A DNA stretch of 64,000 nt from positions 42,362,411 to 42,426,410 of the forward strand of contig JASEVX010000007.1 of assembly GCA_031761405.1 (NCBI GenBank), in the 5' to 3' direction. Within the stretch, counting starts at the first letter, position 1. Each line of letters begins with the position of its first letter. The position numbers and the translations under genes are program-made. Below are positions 1-12,105 of this stretch, piece by piece. Under the pieces are notes generated by a model. It searched no databases. It was given only the letters and a program-made list of their open reading frames with translations, and had not been told where the DNA came from. This DNA comes from Serripes groenlandicus (taxonomy: Eukaryota > Mollusca > Bivalvia > Cardiida > Cardiidae).

Positions 1-250
1 GCAAACATTAAAGCGAGAATATCTCTGATTATTTCATAGATATTATCAAATTTTAGGCATATTGCATTAAAAATTAGCTACGAACAGCCAACTTTTGCGG
101 TTCTAGTGCCAGGTGGCCAATTATATGATTTATACTAAACAAAAACAAACGAAAAGCAAACCAAATTTTCATTTTATTCCCCCTTTGTTTTCAGAATGTT
201 CACTATACTATTTTGTTTAGTATTACTATGTGTATTTAAGCAAACTATTT

Positions 251-264
251 CCCCCCCCCCCCCG

Positions 265-307
<43 letters not shown>
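251..307. repeat. Poly-C tract
   Basis: 57 bases of C with a single G at 264. It may be partly a homopolymer length artefact. Confidence 0.9.
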
Positions 308-2849
308 AGTATTTTGAAATCGTGAAATCGGACCAGTAATTTCAGTGTAGAAGAAATTCAAAGTTAGCCTCACAGGCATTTATTTAAAGGAGACCTGTTC
401 TTGGCGGCCATGTTTTATGACAAATCAAGTGATCTGAACACATACGGCTTGAACACAGAAAAGGTTCACTAGTGGAATATTTCAGCCTAAATATTTGAAA
501 AAGGACCACTGGTTTTAAAGCTAATGCTCTTTAAAGTTTCCACTATTGGCCCCCAAGAGGGAAATATACTGATATATATTTCGCAATTTCCACATTTCTT
601 TATTTTAAAAATGTCTGTTGTAGAGGTGTTAAAAGTCGACTGTATCGGGAAATACATAATGCTTGACCGATTTTAAAAGAATGATTGTCGTAAATAGGTT
701 ACTAGTAATACACAGGTAATACGCCAGCGATGAACGAGGTCATCCTTTATGATGTACATAATTGACGGGAAGAAATAGAAACCGTCTTGACGCTACTTTT
801 GATAGGGTTGATCTTCCGTGAAATGTGACAGTAATTATTTGGGCACTACCACACTGAACCCAATCCTCGATACTTCGGGACCAGCGAAGACCAAGATTAG
901 CATGCGTTTAAAACAGCCTGGTTAGTACATTCACTGCTGTCAATGTTCGAAGACGGAATATTTTGGGACGCGTCTAAATCTGCAACGATTGTGTTAGTCT
1001 CGACAATAGGTATGAAATTAGCAATTTCTCCATTTTTTGTCACAAGTTTTTTAACCTGTCATCAGCTGCAGATGCGTTGAATGTCGTCTGCATGATTAAA
1101 TATTGTAGAACTAACTTGTCGCCCCGGGTTGCGGTGATAACATAATGACTGATACATTGGCGGCTGAAATTTATACAATGAGTACTTTAAATTGTCCCAG
1201 TAATAATGCGCCGCGATAAAACTACAATACTGTCGAAAGCGGAGTAATACGCCATTCAAGAATATACCGTTCGTCGTCAAGTGTTTTATTACACCGTGTT
1301 TACTAAGCTGATAATTCAATATAAGTGATATTCATTGACGTTTAACGCCGTTTTCCACAATTATTCAGTTATATCGCGGCGGCCAGTCCATCTACCCATG
1401 TGTGTCCTAGCTTTCTCACACAAGTACTACACACAACATTAATGCCAAGCAACTGAGGTTCATCTACCCATGTGTTTCCTGGCTTTCTTATACCAGTTGT
1501 CGGCACAACAGTATTTCCAGGCAACTGGCTGCTTTTTCACATAGAACGTTAGGCAATTGGGTACTTAACTTATCATAAATACGGTAAGTGTAGTTTACCA
1601 ATACCACGTCTCAAAACTAATTAGCCCTGCCTTGAATTAAACAGTTGAAACATAAAACCAAGTACCAACGCTGCGTATTTTGTGGCCAGATTGAAGATGT
1701 TCGAGACATTTAATTAACTTGACCCTCAAGCGGTTACAGGGGTCAACAGAAATAAGATATTGTCCATTTGCCAATAGTAACCATGACAACGACCATGTCT
1801 GGATGGATGAACACATGAACGCTAAGTTGTAATGACAATGCGGCTTTTGAACAACGGACCGCGGCCACCTGAATGTGTAACTGCATTAGTTATTAGGTAG
1901 ACACTTTACTAAAATGAATGACCGTTTAACCGTTTCCCACGTACATACGCTTTCTGACGCCTCCGCAGCAGTCGACTTGTGGCAAAAATAATTATTTTCC
2001 ATGTTTTTGTAAAAATGATTTTGTCATCGTCTGTTGGAGATGTGTTGTGTGTGAGAAATGTTAAAAAGTCTTCGAAAGTATTCTGTTTATCGTAAACCTA
2101 CGGAAATGAACGATTTGTGGTCGGTACGGTGTATCGTAACTTCAGTTAACGGTAGTCACCGTCTACCGTAAGCTAACGTAAAAATTCATTGAACGAACCG
2201 CTGAACATCCGATATTAAAATGCAGTGGTCAGAGTTTTATATTCAGGTGTCCATGAGGACTGATTTCACACCGGTGTCTTTATTAACCGAAATACATCTG
2301 TATTTACATAATGGTCATCTTAAAAAAAAATAGAACGTGTAAACAAGAGTCTCGGTTTCGACGCCGAGTGACACTTGTAAGTGACAGATTATTTACTCTG
2401 GACTTACTGTCCATTAATAGACATGCGATTGATCTATTTTACGGTAATCTTTGTCTGTATATCGTCGGAAGCAAACATCTAGCGAAAAAGTGTACCGGTA
2501 TTCCATTATAGATAAATAGTTCTTAGTTCTTACACAAAGGTCCCTAGCATAGACGATATTTGATGACTCCGTAGCAGACGATTTTTAAACGGCAAAGTAA
2601 ATGTAAAATATTGTCGTAATGGAAAAATAAGCACAAACTTAGCAATGTCTACTTTTCCCACAAGGTTTTCTACTCTGTCACAAAATGGTACGCCAAAAAG
2701 TCATATATATATATTTTCCTCGGGTGAGTTCAAAGCCGGCGACTCTTGTTTTACAATACCAGATAAACTGTAGCATGAACATCTCACATTTCGTAATTTC
2801 GAATTCAGTAAACCAAAGTATTCTTACAAATTCTAGTTTGACCAGAACT
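308..2849. other. No gene recognised
   Basis: AT-rich sequence with no convincing exon on either strand. At about 1335-1395 it holds a decayed copy of the SINE 3' tail (minus orientation, around taacgccgttttc and atatcgcggcgg). The rest looks unique. Confidence 0.5.
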
Positions 2850-3612
2850 TGAGTTACATCATTGCTCATTCTAAAGTTAGGCAGAAAGTGTCTGACGAGA
2901 CGATTCATATCATTGCTCCTTCTAAAGTTAGGTGGATAGTGTCTGACGAGACTATGCGTATCTCGAAGTTACATCATTGTTCCTTCTAAAGTTAGGTGGA
3001 TAGTGTCTGACGAGACTATGCGTATCTCGAAGTTACATCATTGTTCCTTCTAAAGTTAGGTGGATAGTGTCTGACGAGACTATGCGTATCTCGAAGTTAC
3101 ATCATTGTTCCTTCTTAAGTTAGGTGGATAGTGTCTGACGAGACTATGCGTATATCGAAGTAACATCATTGCTCCTTCTAAAGTAAGGTGGATAGTGTCT
3201 GACGAGACTATGCGTATCTCGAAGTTACATCATTGTTTCTTCTAAAGTTATGTGGATAGTGTCTGACGAGACTATGCGTATATCGAAGTAACATCATTGT
3301 TCCTTCTAAAGTTAGGTGGATAGTGTCTGACGAGACTATGCGTATATCGAAGTAACATCTTTGTTCCTTCTAAAGTTAGGTGGATAGTGTCTAACGAGAC
3401 TATGCGTATCTCGAAGTTATATCATTGTTCCTTCTAAAGTTAGGCGGAAAGTGTCTGACAAGACTATGCGTATCTCGAAGTTATATCATTGTTCCTTCTA
3501 AAGTTAGGCGGAAAGTGTCTGACAAGACGATTCATATCCAGAAGTTACATCATTGCTCCTTCTAAAGTTAGCTGGATAGTGTCTGACGAGACTATGCGTA
3601 TCTCGAAGTAGT
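2850..3612. repeat. 64-bp minisatellite, about 12 units
   Basis: The motif gtgtctgacgagactatgcg recurs every 64 bp (for example at 2939, 3003, 3067, 3131). Neighbouring units differ by only a few bases. The first and last units are more diverged. One more partial unit sits apart at 3690-3745 after ~80 bp of other sequence. Confidence 0.95.
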
Positions 3613-3749
3613 CCAGGTTTCTGTACTAGGAATACGATTTTTTTATTTTGACTGTTCGCAATGTAACGGCGATATATTGAGACTAATCTCTAAGTAACAT
3701 CATTGTTCCTTCTAAAGTTAGGTGAAAAGTGTCTGATGAAGAGTATGTA

Positions 3750-4586
3750 GAGACCCATCCGGGTATTTACTATTCGACGATGCAATAAGACCCCTTTCGT
3801 CTGACGCTGTTTTCATACAACTTTAGTTTCTCAAATTAGTTTTTGCCACGCCCATTGACGTTATAAAATATTTAAAAAAATCCCTTTTCCCTTTTCTCAC
3901 AATGTTTCTTTAAATACGGGGAGATGAAGTGACGTCTACACATAAATATATCGTTCGTTTTATTAATTTTGCACATTTCATCTAGTAAAAAAGACCGAAA
4001 ACCCTCGATTAATCTTAAAACATCGCAGATACAGTCAACTTATTTAATAGTTCGAAAATATGTATACATCTGTAAAAAGGAATAAGTGAACCATTTGTCG
4101 ACCATGTCATACGAAACCCGATCTTCGAGTGTTTGAGACAAGAGAAGATCAAGATCAGCCTATGTTCTTGTACAGCCTGATCTGTTTATCCGATGTTCAA
4201 TATCGTGTAGTACACGCATCCATGAAGTCTTTGCGGCACGGTTATAATCAAAGATAGGATTATTCAAGTAATATTGAATATTGATCGGAATTTCCATTAC
4301 TTTCTTAACCTCCAAAGGTTGGTTTTTGTGTGGCCTAGCTTGTTTGTAATCTATATGGGTATATGCCCTTTATGGGTTTCTGCTTCACTTACATTTGTAA
4401 ATAAATCTCGTATCCAACAGAGCGGAAATTTAAAGGGTATCTAGGTTACAATTAATGATGAGAATCCCACACAACATCTACATGTCTAACAACCTTTAAA
4501 AACTCCCTTTATATATTTGAGAGGCGCTCTGCGAAAACCAACCTTAAGGCATTTTCAACTAGTGTATATAAACGTACGGATGATGC
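3750..4586. other. No gene recognised
   Basis: AT-rich spacer. At about 4518-4570 there is a fragment of a dispersed repeat (gcgctctgcgaaaaccaacc) that recurs at about 22806, 32524 and 40670. Confidence 0.4.
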
Positions 4587-4838
4587 GTCTGCAGCAGACT
4601 ACTGTTGAAAACACTTTAGGAAAAGGTGAAATTTGTGAAATTGAACAATACCTTTTTTTCTCACAAACATTCCAACTCAAAAGTCAAAAGCTACTCTATA
4701 AATTGTTTAAATGTTTTACCTCCGATGTGTTAAAAGCGGACGACGCTACTGTACATGTACGTACAAATATACAATGTGTTCAAAAGTCGCCCGTAGCAGA
4801 TGCGTCAAAATCAGACTGCACTGTGGGAAAAGGGTTGA
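4587..4838. mobile_element. TTAA-MITE, decayed copy
   Basis: Recognisable by gtctgcagcagac near the left end, a weak central palindrome, and the gtgggaaaagggttga end. It borders the orphan start exon's intron. Confidence 0.55.
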
Positions 4839-4857
4839 CAAAAAAAAGCCAACATAC

Positions 4858-4983
4858 CTTCATATCATCGTGAAGATGTTGTGGATCCCTGGCTTTCATG
4901 TCTATTTCTTGACCCTTGGTCACATCGGCAGTCGTCACTTTCTCCTCCCCAATGGTCAGTTTCACTGAACTTTCGGTAGCCAT
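4858..4983 (-). CDS. Probable start-codon exon of an unrecognised gene
   Basis: On the minus strand, an AAAAAATGG context opens a 42-codon frame that ends exactly at a good donor, AAG|GTATGT (donor at 4857). It begins MATESSVKLTIGEEKVTTAD and ends DPQHLHDDMK. The composition is hydrophilic and protein-like (many E, K, D, T), with no signal peptide or membrane segment, and nothing repeat-like inside. Further exons should lie at lower coordinates or beyond the left edge; I could not place any in 1-4857. I do not recognise the family. A decayed MITE ends about 20 bp past the donor. Confidence 0.5.
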
Positions 4984-5720
4984 TTTTTTTTTAAATCTAA
5001 CAATTTACACTTTATAGAGCAAATAAAGATGAAAATCAAAATCTTCAAAGTTTCAGAACTCTTTCAAACGTAATAAAAAGACAAACGTAAAAAAATTCAC
5101 TTTTTAAAAACTGCGACTTCTTCTACCTATAATTAAATTGCACTGAATAAATTTCTTTACTTCTTTTAAAAGAATGTTCGCAATGCGTTACTATAGAATT
5201 ACTATTTAAAAGGTCCCGGCGTTTCACGATAGCCCTTTGTGTGTGTGTTTTCGGTTAATATGAGACTTTACATTCCAGATTTTGCCCAGCTCGGGTACGC
5301 TAGCCAACCCATAGAACCGGGTCACAGCAAATCATACACACAATTACAATCAGGCATGATCAGCGATGAATACACAGGCTGATCTGAGTCTTCACTGTTC
5401 GTTGGAAGAATCCAAATCTGCTCCACTACCAAGAAATATCGTATGATCTGACTGGACTGTATAGGAACATGTACGTATATTCATCGGATTATTTTAAATC
5501 ACGGATGCGCTTTGTTCAGCAGGATTTTACAGTGGCCCGGCTGACAATTACCCCCGACAGGAAATGTTCAATGGCAATTGGCTCAAAACTCCGTGTGATA
5601 CCGCCCACTTTTGTAGCGTGACCTTTACCTATGTGTTTACTCCTGATAGTAAAGAGGGTCGCGTCACGAGAAAGGAAAACCGGTAAAACTGATTACCTGT
5701 GAGTAAGGCGCATAAATATA
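4984..5720. other. Upstream region of the orphan exon; no gene seen
   Basis: This would hold the 5' UTR and promoter of the minus-strand exon at 4983. I see no strong TATA box or initiator. At 5355-5410 there is a fragment of a dispersed inverted-repeat family (aggctgatctgagtcttcac) also seen near 6440-6530, 11450-11505, 31340-31390 and 34035-34075. Confidence 0.35.
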
Positions 5721-5721
5721 T

Positions 5722-5944
5722 ATCCCTTTCCCTCATACAACAAATCTGCAGAAGGCAAATTTGAAAACATCTACGCAAAATTGTCGAACATCTTTATATA
5801 GATAAAGATTATTTAATAAAGTTGAATATATTGTGGCAAATGGAGAAATTTCACATCATAAGCAAATTTTCTTTTTGCCACAATGTTTTCATAAGTCGTC
5901 TGCTGAATATGCGTCGAAATGCGTCTACAACGGGAAAAGGGTAA
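5722..5944. mobile_element. TTAA-MITE, older subfamily copy
   Basis: It starts ccctttccctcatacaacaa and ends aacgggaaaagggtaaa, with ctgcag and gtcgtctgctg subterminal motifs and a partly decayed central palindrome. Confidence 0.75.
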
Positions 5945-6048
5945 ATATTACTGGGAAGTACATGTAGCATGATTATCTATTTTAAATCATTCTGACCTAC
6001 ACCAGAACATGATATGATGGTGAGCCCCGTGCGGCTAATTTGAGTCTC

Positions 6049-6361
6049 ATTAACCCTCCGGTATGTCATCATTTAACGACAAGACTGCAGCAGACGATTT
6101 TGAAAATATTTTGCAAAACATATTGAAAATCTCTATAAATAAATTAGTATAACTGAAAAAAGTTGGGAAACATTGTAACAAAAGGAGAAATTGCTCGTTG
6201 TGGGCAATTTCTCCTTTTGTTACAATGTTTTTAAACGACGAGTTCTGCAGAGGAGTCAGACAGCGTAGGTCAATCGGACATCCTCGACTAATTCCGTCAT
6301 ACTTCTCTATTAGGATAATAGTCGAGGTGTTCCGATTGAGCGTAGGTATGTGGGAAAGGAT
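6049..6361. mobile_element. TTAA-MITE, older copy with long perfect central palindrome
   Basis: It starts ttaaccct and ends tgtgggaaaggattaa. The core at about 6175-6228 folds almost perfectly (aaaggagaaattgctcg with its complement). Confidence 0.7.
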
Positions 6362-6605
6362 TAACATTACATTGATGTACAACTAAAAGGGCTACACTTC
6401 TAGGATTGGGTCAGAAGAAACGTATATGGCTTTACAGCGTTTACGCGAACTGTGAAAACTCGGGTGAGACTGTGCATCTACACAGACTCGGCCGAGTCTT
6501 CACTGTTCGCTGACGCAGATGCGGCAAGACCAGATGCTGTTCATTATTTTTGTTTCATCAATGCTAAGAGGCTGTAGATACTACAAAATAAGGTTTGTGA
6601 TCAAG

Positions 6606-7096
6606 GAGAGAATGTTTTATGTTAATCCCCGGCCGGGTCATATCAAAGACTTTAAAAATGGCGGTTATTGCCGCCCTCTTTGACGCCGCTTAGGGTTATT
6701 CGGAGGTAAGCATTACGACTGACTGGCTGGTGTCAGGAGACATGGACCAGTAGTACTGGTAAATTACCAGGGGCGTAGCTCCCTTTAGGCACCGTAGGCA
6801 CGTGCCTACACATTTTTGTCTAAAACATGCCCCAAAATGCAGCTGCGGCAATACACATCTGCGTAATGTATCAAACAGATCAGCCTGCGCTGTCCGCGCA
6901 GACTAATCCGGCCGACACATTCCGTCTAAGTGGGAGGGGGGGGGGGGGTGGGGTGCTAGATAGAGTAGTGATTCCTGAAACAGAAAATCCACGAGACGGC
7001 CTACACATTGATTATTGCCAAGCGTACCCTGATTACCCAGGAAACGCCGTGAAATAACTGACAAAGTGTTGAAAGCGCGTAATACACCAATCAATC
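6606..7096 (+). mobile_element. tRNA-derived SINE, 5'-truncated, split by a DNA transposon
   Basis: SINE body at 6630-6767 (from ccccggccgggtcat to actggtaaattac) resumes at 7032 (attacccaggaaacgccgtg) and ends in the caatcaatcaatg tail at about 7096. The interruption is exactly the element at 6768-7031. The tRNA-like head is missing. Confidence 0.8.
6768..7031. mobile_element. CAGGGGCGTAGC-ended DNA element, copy 1
   Basis: Left end CAGGGGCGTAGC; right end agcgtaccctg, an imperfect complement. It is flanked by a 5-bp direct repeat ATTAC (6763-6767 and 7032-7036). It interrupts a SINE cleanly, so it is younger than the SINE. Internal gatcagcctgcgctg and a G-run match copy 2 at 32595-32939. 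It encodes nothing, so it is non-autonomous; a hAT-like origin is possible. Confidence 0.82.
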
Positions 7097-7171
7097 AATG
7101 TTTTATGTTAATCACGTGGTCAAATTCCGGGGTACTAGTTCAGTTTTTATCTTCCTGGTTGTACATTTCCC

Positions 7172-7375
7172 GTTCTCGCTTTCCCACATACCACATATTT
7201 AAAGCAGACGATCTTGAACATATCTAGGAACAAATATGGAAGATAACTATACATCAAAGTAATAACACGTAAGTATTAATGAATAGTGCTGAACTAATTG
7301 TGGCAAAAAGGCATTATGAGGAAGTTCTCATTTTTACACAATGTTTTCAAAAATCGTCTGCATATATGGTTAAGA
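7172..7375. mobile_element. TTAA-MITE, decayed
   Basis: tttcccacatacca at the left, gcagacgatcttgaac, then tgttttcaaaaatcgtctgc. The right end is lost. Confidence 0.6.
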
Positions 7376-7489
7376 GTTTATCAAGCTTAAATTGTATCTG
7401 TAGGACTGTTGCAAACTGTTATGCTGTCACGCCATGTGTAAGGTTTCAAGAACAATTTGGACGTAAACAGAGATCTCTCTTTAGCATAA

Positions 7490-7666
7490 ATCAATTCTGC
7501 AGCAAAAGAATTTAGACACATCTTGGCAAATTAGTGAAAATCTCTAAAAAATAATAGAATCAGTATTGAAAAGAGTTTTGAGGAATTTCTCTTTTTTTTA
7601 CAATGTTTTCAAAAGTCGTCCACTGCAGAGGCGTCAACATGCGTATTTATCAGGGAAAGGGTAAAC
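7490..7666. mobile_element. TTAA-MITE, left end truncated
   Basis: It begins near ttctgcagcaaaag and ends tcagggaaagggtaaa, with tgttttcaaaagtcgtc in the right half. Confidence 0.6.
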
Positions 7667-8319
7667 AAAAGGTCTAAGGCATAGATATTTCTATTTACCT
7701 TATATAAATCTCTCTAAATTTGAAAGTACTAAATAAAGATATATTTCTCGCATATCTCTAAGTTAACGATCTGTCCTTTTTATTAAATAGGTATCTTATC
7801 TAAATTACAGATATATCTCATTACAAATAAACGGTAATACGACTTGCCAGAAAGAAGGGCAATTTATAAAATCGGACAGGTGAAAATTGGGGGGAACGGT
7901 CAATATCATATCTAATGATTGGTCTGGCGATTTGTTTGTATTGTCACATGTTATGCAATATCTGTTTACATATTAAATGTCTACCAAACTACATCGATAA
8001 CGCTCCTTCACATATTGATGCGGTATTAACTATTGAACAATCATTCTTATTCTTAATTTGTAGAAAGATTTAGATTTGATATTAATTACAATGTGCGATT
8101 GGTAAAATCACAGGGTCCGGTCAATCTAAATTTCTGTTAATTTTATAATTGGAATAAGATTAAATAAGAATACTATTTAAAATTGCTGTTGAATAACGGC
8201 TAATGTTTCAGACGGCGTTGTATAAAGGAAACACAAAGGAAAGAGAGAGCACGTGCTGTTTCACTTTAGAATGACACTCCCCTCTTAAATCGTTACATGA
8301 TTATGTCGTTTGCTTTTAA

Positions 8320-8420
8320 TTCATTTATTTATGTATTATCAGGGTTTGACGGCATTTTCAACATTATTTCCGTTACATCACGGCGACATATCACTTATTC
8401 ATGATCCCTGAGTAACCAAA
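8320..8420 (-). mobile_element. SINE tail fragment
   Basis: The conserved tail is seen in reverse (gacggcattttcaacattat, then ttacatcacggcg). Confidence 0.45.
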
Positions 8421-8809
8421 TCATTACTTGGCTCGTCTGCTATTAAAGCATCTAGCGTAATTTATTGCAGTGTTATATTTCCTAAACTTCTTTCACCTCT
8501 CCTGAGACTACTAATACGTATAGGTAGTCCATGTCCTCTCACCTACCCCCAATCGTTACCTGCACATTAATCAAATGTCGTCTGTATAAGGGAACAATTT
8601 GACTCCATTTCAAATATTGCAACAACAAAAATGAAGCATGGCTTTGTCTCTGTGTATGTTAAACCTTTCATACACAGAAATAATCTGCGAAACTGTCCGG
8701 TGGAAAACATGGGATGTCTTGAATCAGAGATCAGAGACATATAAACATTTATATGTCTCTGCTTCAATGTACACTTTTAGAATGGACCAGATAACATTGT
8801 TGAAAGCGG

Positions 8810-9167
8810 AGACATTGTCCATTTTAAGCATTTTCTATTTCCCCCACAATGTTTTCAGAAGTCGTTTGCTGCAAACGCGTCGCCATACGTCTGCACCCAA
8901 CATTTCCTTTCACGGACTGATGACACAGGTGTTGTTAACCTTTTCAAATGTGCAAACAAATCTGCCACCGACAACGCGAACACATTATTGTATGAACTAT
9001 GGAAAATATTTATAAATATAAAATGTGATAATAAAATCGAGTTAAAGACATCGTTACAAAAGGAGAAATTGTTCTTTATGAAAAGAGTTCATCTTTTGCA
9101 ACAATGTCTCCAATAGTCATGTGCTGCAGTGCGTCACAGTGTGTCTTCATGTGGGAAAAGGTTAACC
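8810..9167. mobile_element. TTAA-MITE fragments, one partial plus one decayed copy
   Basis: cacaatgttttcagaagtcg at about 8844, and a second copy whose core (acaaaaggagaaattg) lies near 9056 and whose end (tgtgggaaaaggttaa) is at 9152-9167. Confidence 0.5.
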
Positions 9168-9352
9168 CTTTCCCGCACACAACAAGTCTGTAGTAGACGA
9201 CTTTGAACACTTATAGGGAAAAGATTGGAACTTTCTTTAAATGAAAAGTCAATTATAGATCAGAGTCGAAAACAGTGCGGCATTTTTGTCACAATGTTAT
9301 CCAAACTCGTCTGTTGCTGAGGCGTAAGAAAGCGTCTATACGTGGGAAAAGG
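9164..9352. mobile_element. TTAA-MITE, older copy
   Basis: It starts ttaaccctttcccgcac and ends acgtgggaaaagg. It begins where the previous copy ends, sharing its TTAA. Confidence 0.65.
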
Positions 9353-9398
9353 AATACTATATGAACAAAGGGGAATCAGGGATTAACCTTTGTATACA

Positions 9399-9628
9399 TT
9401 AACACTTTCCCTCATATAGACGCATTCTGAGGCCTCTGCAGCAGACGGCTTTTTGAAAAGATAGAGACAAAAGAAGAAATTGCACAAAACGTGCAATTTC
9501 TCCTTTTGCCACAATGTTTTCCACTTTTTGTCATAGGTTATCCATTCAATTATGGAGATTTTCTATGTTTTGACAACATACGTTCAAAGTCGTCTGCTGC
9601 AGAATTGTCGTATGTGGGAAAGGGTTAA
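9399..9628. mobile_element. TTAA-MITE, young full-length copy
   Basis: 230 bp, TTAA at both ends. Ends are cactttccctcatatagacg and tgtgggaaaggg. The central palindrome is aattgcac/gtgcaatt in place of the commoner gctc/gagc form. Confidence 0.92.
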
Positions 9629-9949
9629 ACCATTGAGCGCATATGATACAGTGGGCTTGTGTGAAATCAATGGAGGACACATGATAATCTTAGAATTACG
9701 ATTGTCATACAGAGTTGATAACATTGTGGGACATCTAGACATTACTCTTGTTGTAGAACAAATAATTTCATTTTTTTCAAAATGTTTTCTAATGACCTCA
9801 GCTATGAATGTATCCTCTATTGTCTGTATCAGAGAAAGGGTTAAGATTAACGTCAGATAACAAAGGGACCTTACTCGAACAGTGAAATATCCCCGCTGGT
9901 TCTGTATATCCCCGCGAAACACCTTTCAAACAAAGCAATTACTCAAACA

Positions 9950-10078
9950 AATGGCCGAGTGTGCTGACGGCTTCAATAGTAAATACTAAAATTATAGCTG
10001 TCAAGCATCGAAAGTCGGTCACAGCAAGAGCTATCGATCCAAGGAGTGACACGGGTTCGAACCCCGGCTCAGCCATTT
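9950..10078 (+). pseudogene. tRNA-Ser/Leu-like pseudogene or SINE head
   Basis: A box tggccgagtgtgctgacgg and B box ggttcgaacccc are both present. The ends pair as an acceptor-like stem (aaatggccgag with ctcagccattt). The spacing between the boxes (about 90 nt) is too long for a normal tRNA without an intron. I therefore read it as tRNA-derived rather than a working gene. Confidence 0.5.
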
Positions 10079-10189
10079 ATTCTTTCCCATTATTATGACT
10101 CGTGTAATTCGTCTTCCAATGATGAGCTAAATAATCTGTGTGGAAAGGTAGCATGTTGACGGGCAATAATATTATATGGAGAAAACAGC

Positions 10190-10345
10190 AAATAAATGCT
10201 CAGTCTTTATGGAGAACTGGTGCGCGAAACCAGGAAATAAATGCTCAGTCTTTATGGAGAACTGGTGCGCGAAACCAAAAGATAAATGCTCAGTCTTTAT
10301 GGAGAACTCGTGCGTGAAACCAGGAAATAAATGCTCAGTCTTTGT
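10190..10345. repeat. 45-bp tandem repeat, about 3.5 units
   Basis: aaataaatgctcagtcttta recurs at 10190, 10235, 10280 and 10325. Confidence 0.92.
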
Positions 10346-10535
10346 CTGCTAAAGCCAATTAGATTATTTTTTGCAAACAATTCAGATTCAGATTAAGCAT
10401 CGACTTTCTTACATGCAGATATAGTCGCGTAGCATGCGTGCAATACAGGATTAACCTACACCCTCATCATGATTCCTTTTCCATTTTTGCATCCACAACC
10501 ATACATAAACACCCAGCATTTTTCATTTGTCGTAC

Positions 10536-10558
10536 TATGTATGTATGTATGTATGTAT
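10536..10558. repeat. (GTAT)n microsatellite
   Basis: About five tandem gtat units. Confidence 0.9.
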
Positions 10559-10762
10559 TAACTCTTCATTTATGGAGGAAATAAAGTAATATATATCTAT
10601 CTATTTACATGTATATAACTGTAATACTGTTAAAAATGAATTGAATACCAACTCGAAACCAAGCCATAAATGATGGTAATATTGTAGCTGAACTTGATAT
10701 TTTTGTTAGCCGCGGTTTCATCCCCACAGAGAGAGGACAAATTAAGAGATCAATGCAGATGT

Positions 10763-11010
10763 CGAGGGCTTGGCGTGAAACGGTTGTAACTAAAATTGGT
10801 ATTTTTATACCAAGGTTAATCACCTCGCCATAAAGTCTTTATAACCGTCAAAATCATTTTTCTTGGTAAACAATGGAAATTTATGTGCCATTGCTCGTTC
10901 TGAGCAATGGCATCTAAATTTGCATTGTTTACAAAGGGGTCAGAATTGCCCCTAAACCAGGGTTTTCAAAAACAGGTTTTTAGTTACAACCGTTTCACGC
11001 CAAGCCCTCG
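10763..11010. mobile_element. CGAGGGCTTGGCG-ended MITE, copy 1
   Basis: 248 bp with ~33-bp inverted ends (cgagggcttggcgtgaaacg and its complement) and a 4-bp target duplication ATGT (10759-10762, 11011-11014). The centre holds a palindrome, gccattgctcgttctgagc followed by aatggc. It has no coding capacity. Confidence 0.9.
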
Positions 11011-11142
11011 ATGTGGTATCAGGTTATACCAGGAATGTTGTTAGAATCATAAACCGATTTGTGTAAACTTGTTTATTTTACATGTACATCAATTGCGAAC
11101 CAAGCTTTCGGTTTACATATTAATTAGCCGCGTCTGGCGATT

Positions 11143-11350
11143 TAACCCTTTCCCATATACAACAAATGTGCAGCAGACGACCTTGAAAACATATTTGGAA
11201 CAACGAGAATAATATCTATAAATCTTAGTTTTATTATTAAAAAGAGTTGAAAACATTGTGGTGAAAGAAGAATTTGCTCATTATGAATTTTTTTTTCTTT
11301 TTGTCACATGATTTTCAAAAGGCTTCTGAAAGCCTCTGTATGTGGAAAAT
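11143..11350. mobile_element. TTAA-MITE, older copy
   Basis: It starts ttaaccctttcccatatac and ends ctgtatgtggaaaatta, with gcagcagacgac in the left half. The palindrome is decayed. Confidence 0.7.
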
Positions 11351-12105
11351 TACACTCCGCTTTCACATCATTTTATGACATTGGCATAAAACTATTGGGG
11401 CTACACTTTCAAAATTTGTTACAATATGTATTAAGGTAATTACAGCACATGTGTGGACGGTGAAGATTCTGGTCTGCACAGTTTCTTATTGGTCTTCACT
11501 GTACACATATTAACCCCCCCCCCCCAAAAAAAAACACACACACAAAAAACCGCTAGTCGCGGTTCATTTTATGTTTGCTTCCTGCAGACATAACCACGCT
11601 TTCTGTTTGCTTGGATAAAACCGCAAAGGAAGAACCCGCTCAGACCGCATTAGAACATGGTACCTTCTTCTACTAGAGTGGTTAGCGTCCCGGTTTTGAT
11701 CCCTAGTCGCGGAGGTCGCGGCGGTCGTGGTGAAGTACCCTTGTATAAGGCGCATACATTATCCTAGCATAGTATTGGTTTGTTAACCCAGGGAGCATAA
11801 CATAACTAAATTAATGTTTAAAATGACACACAATGTCTCTTAGAGGCCGACTCCTATCTCTTAACAACTGTCTTCCGTGAAACTATTGACAATTTGTTAC
11901 TGATTTGGTGGTAATATGGCGCTCAAAGCTGCTGTTGATATCATTACGACAGATACGTCGGTGTCTTGGGATAAGTATTACCGACAAAACTTGTTATTTA
12001 CCCAGGAAATAAAATACTGTCTAAAGTGTCTCAAAATCAGACAAACATCTCATGAGAAGGCGGGATAACGTCTGTGTCGAGTCAACCGTTTACCTGATAT
12101 GATAT

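Noticed and set aside
2850..3612. CRISPR-like regular spacing
   Set aside because: Units are contiguous and similar throughout, with no unique spacers and no cas genes. The genome is clearly animal.
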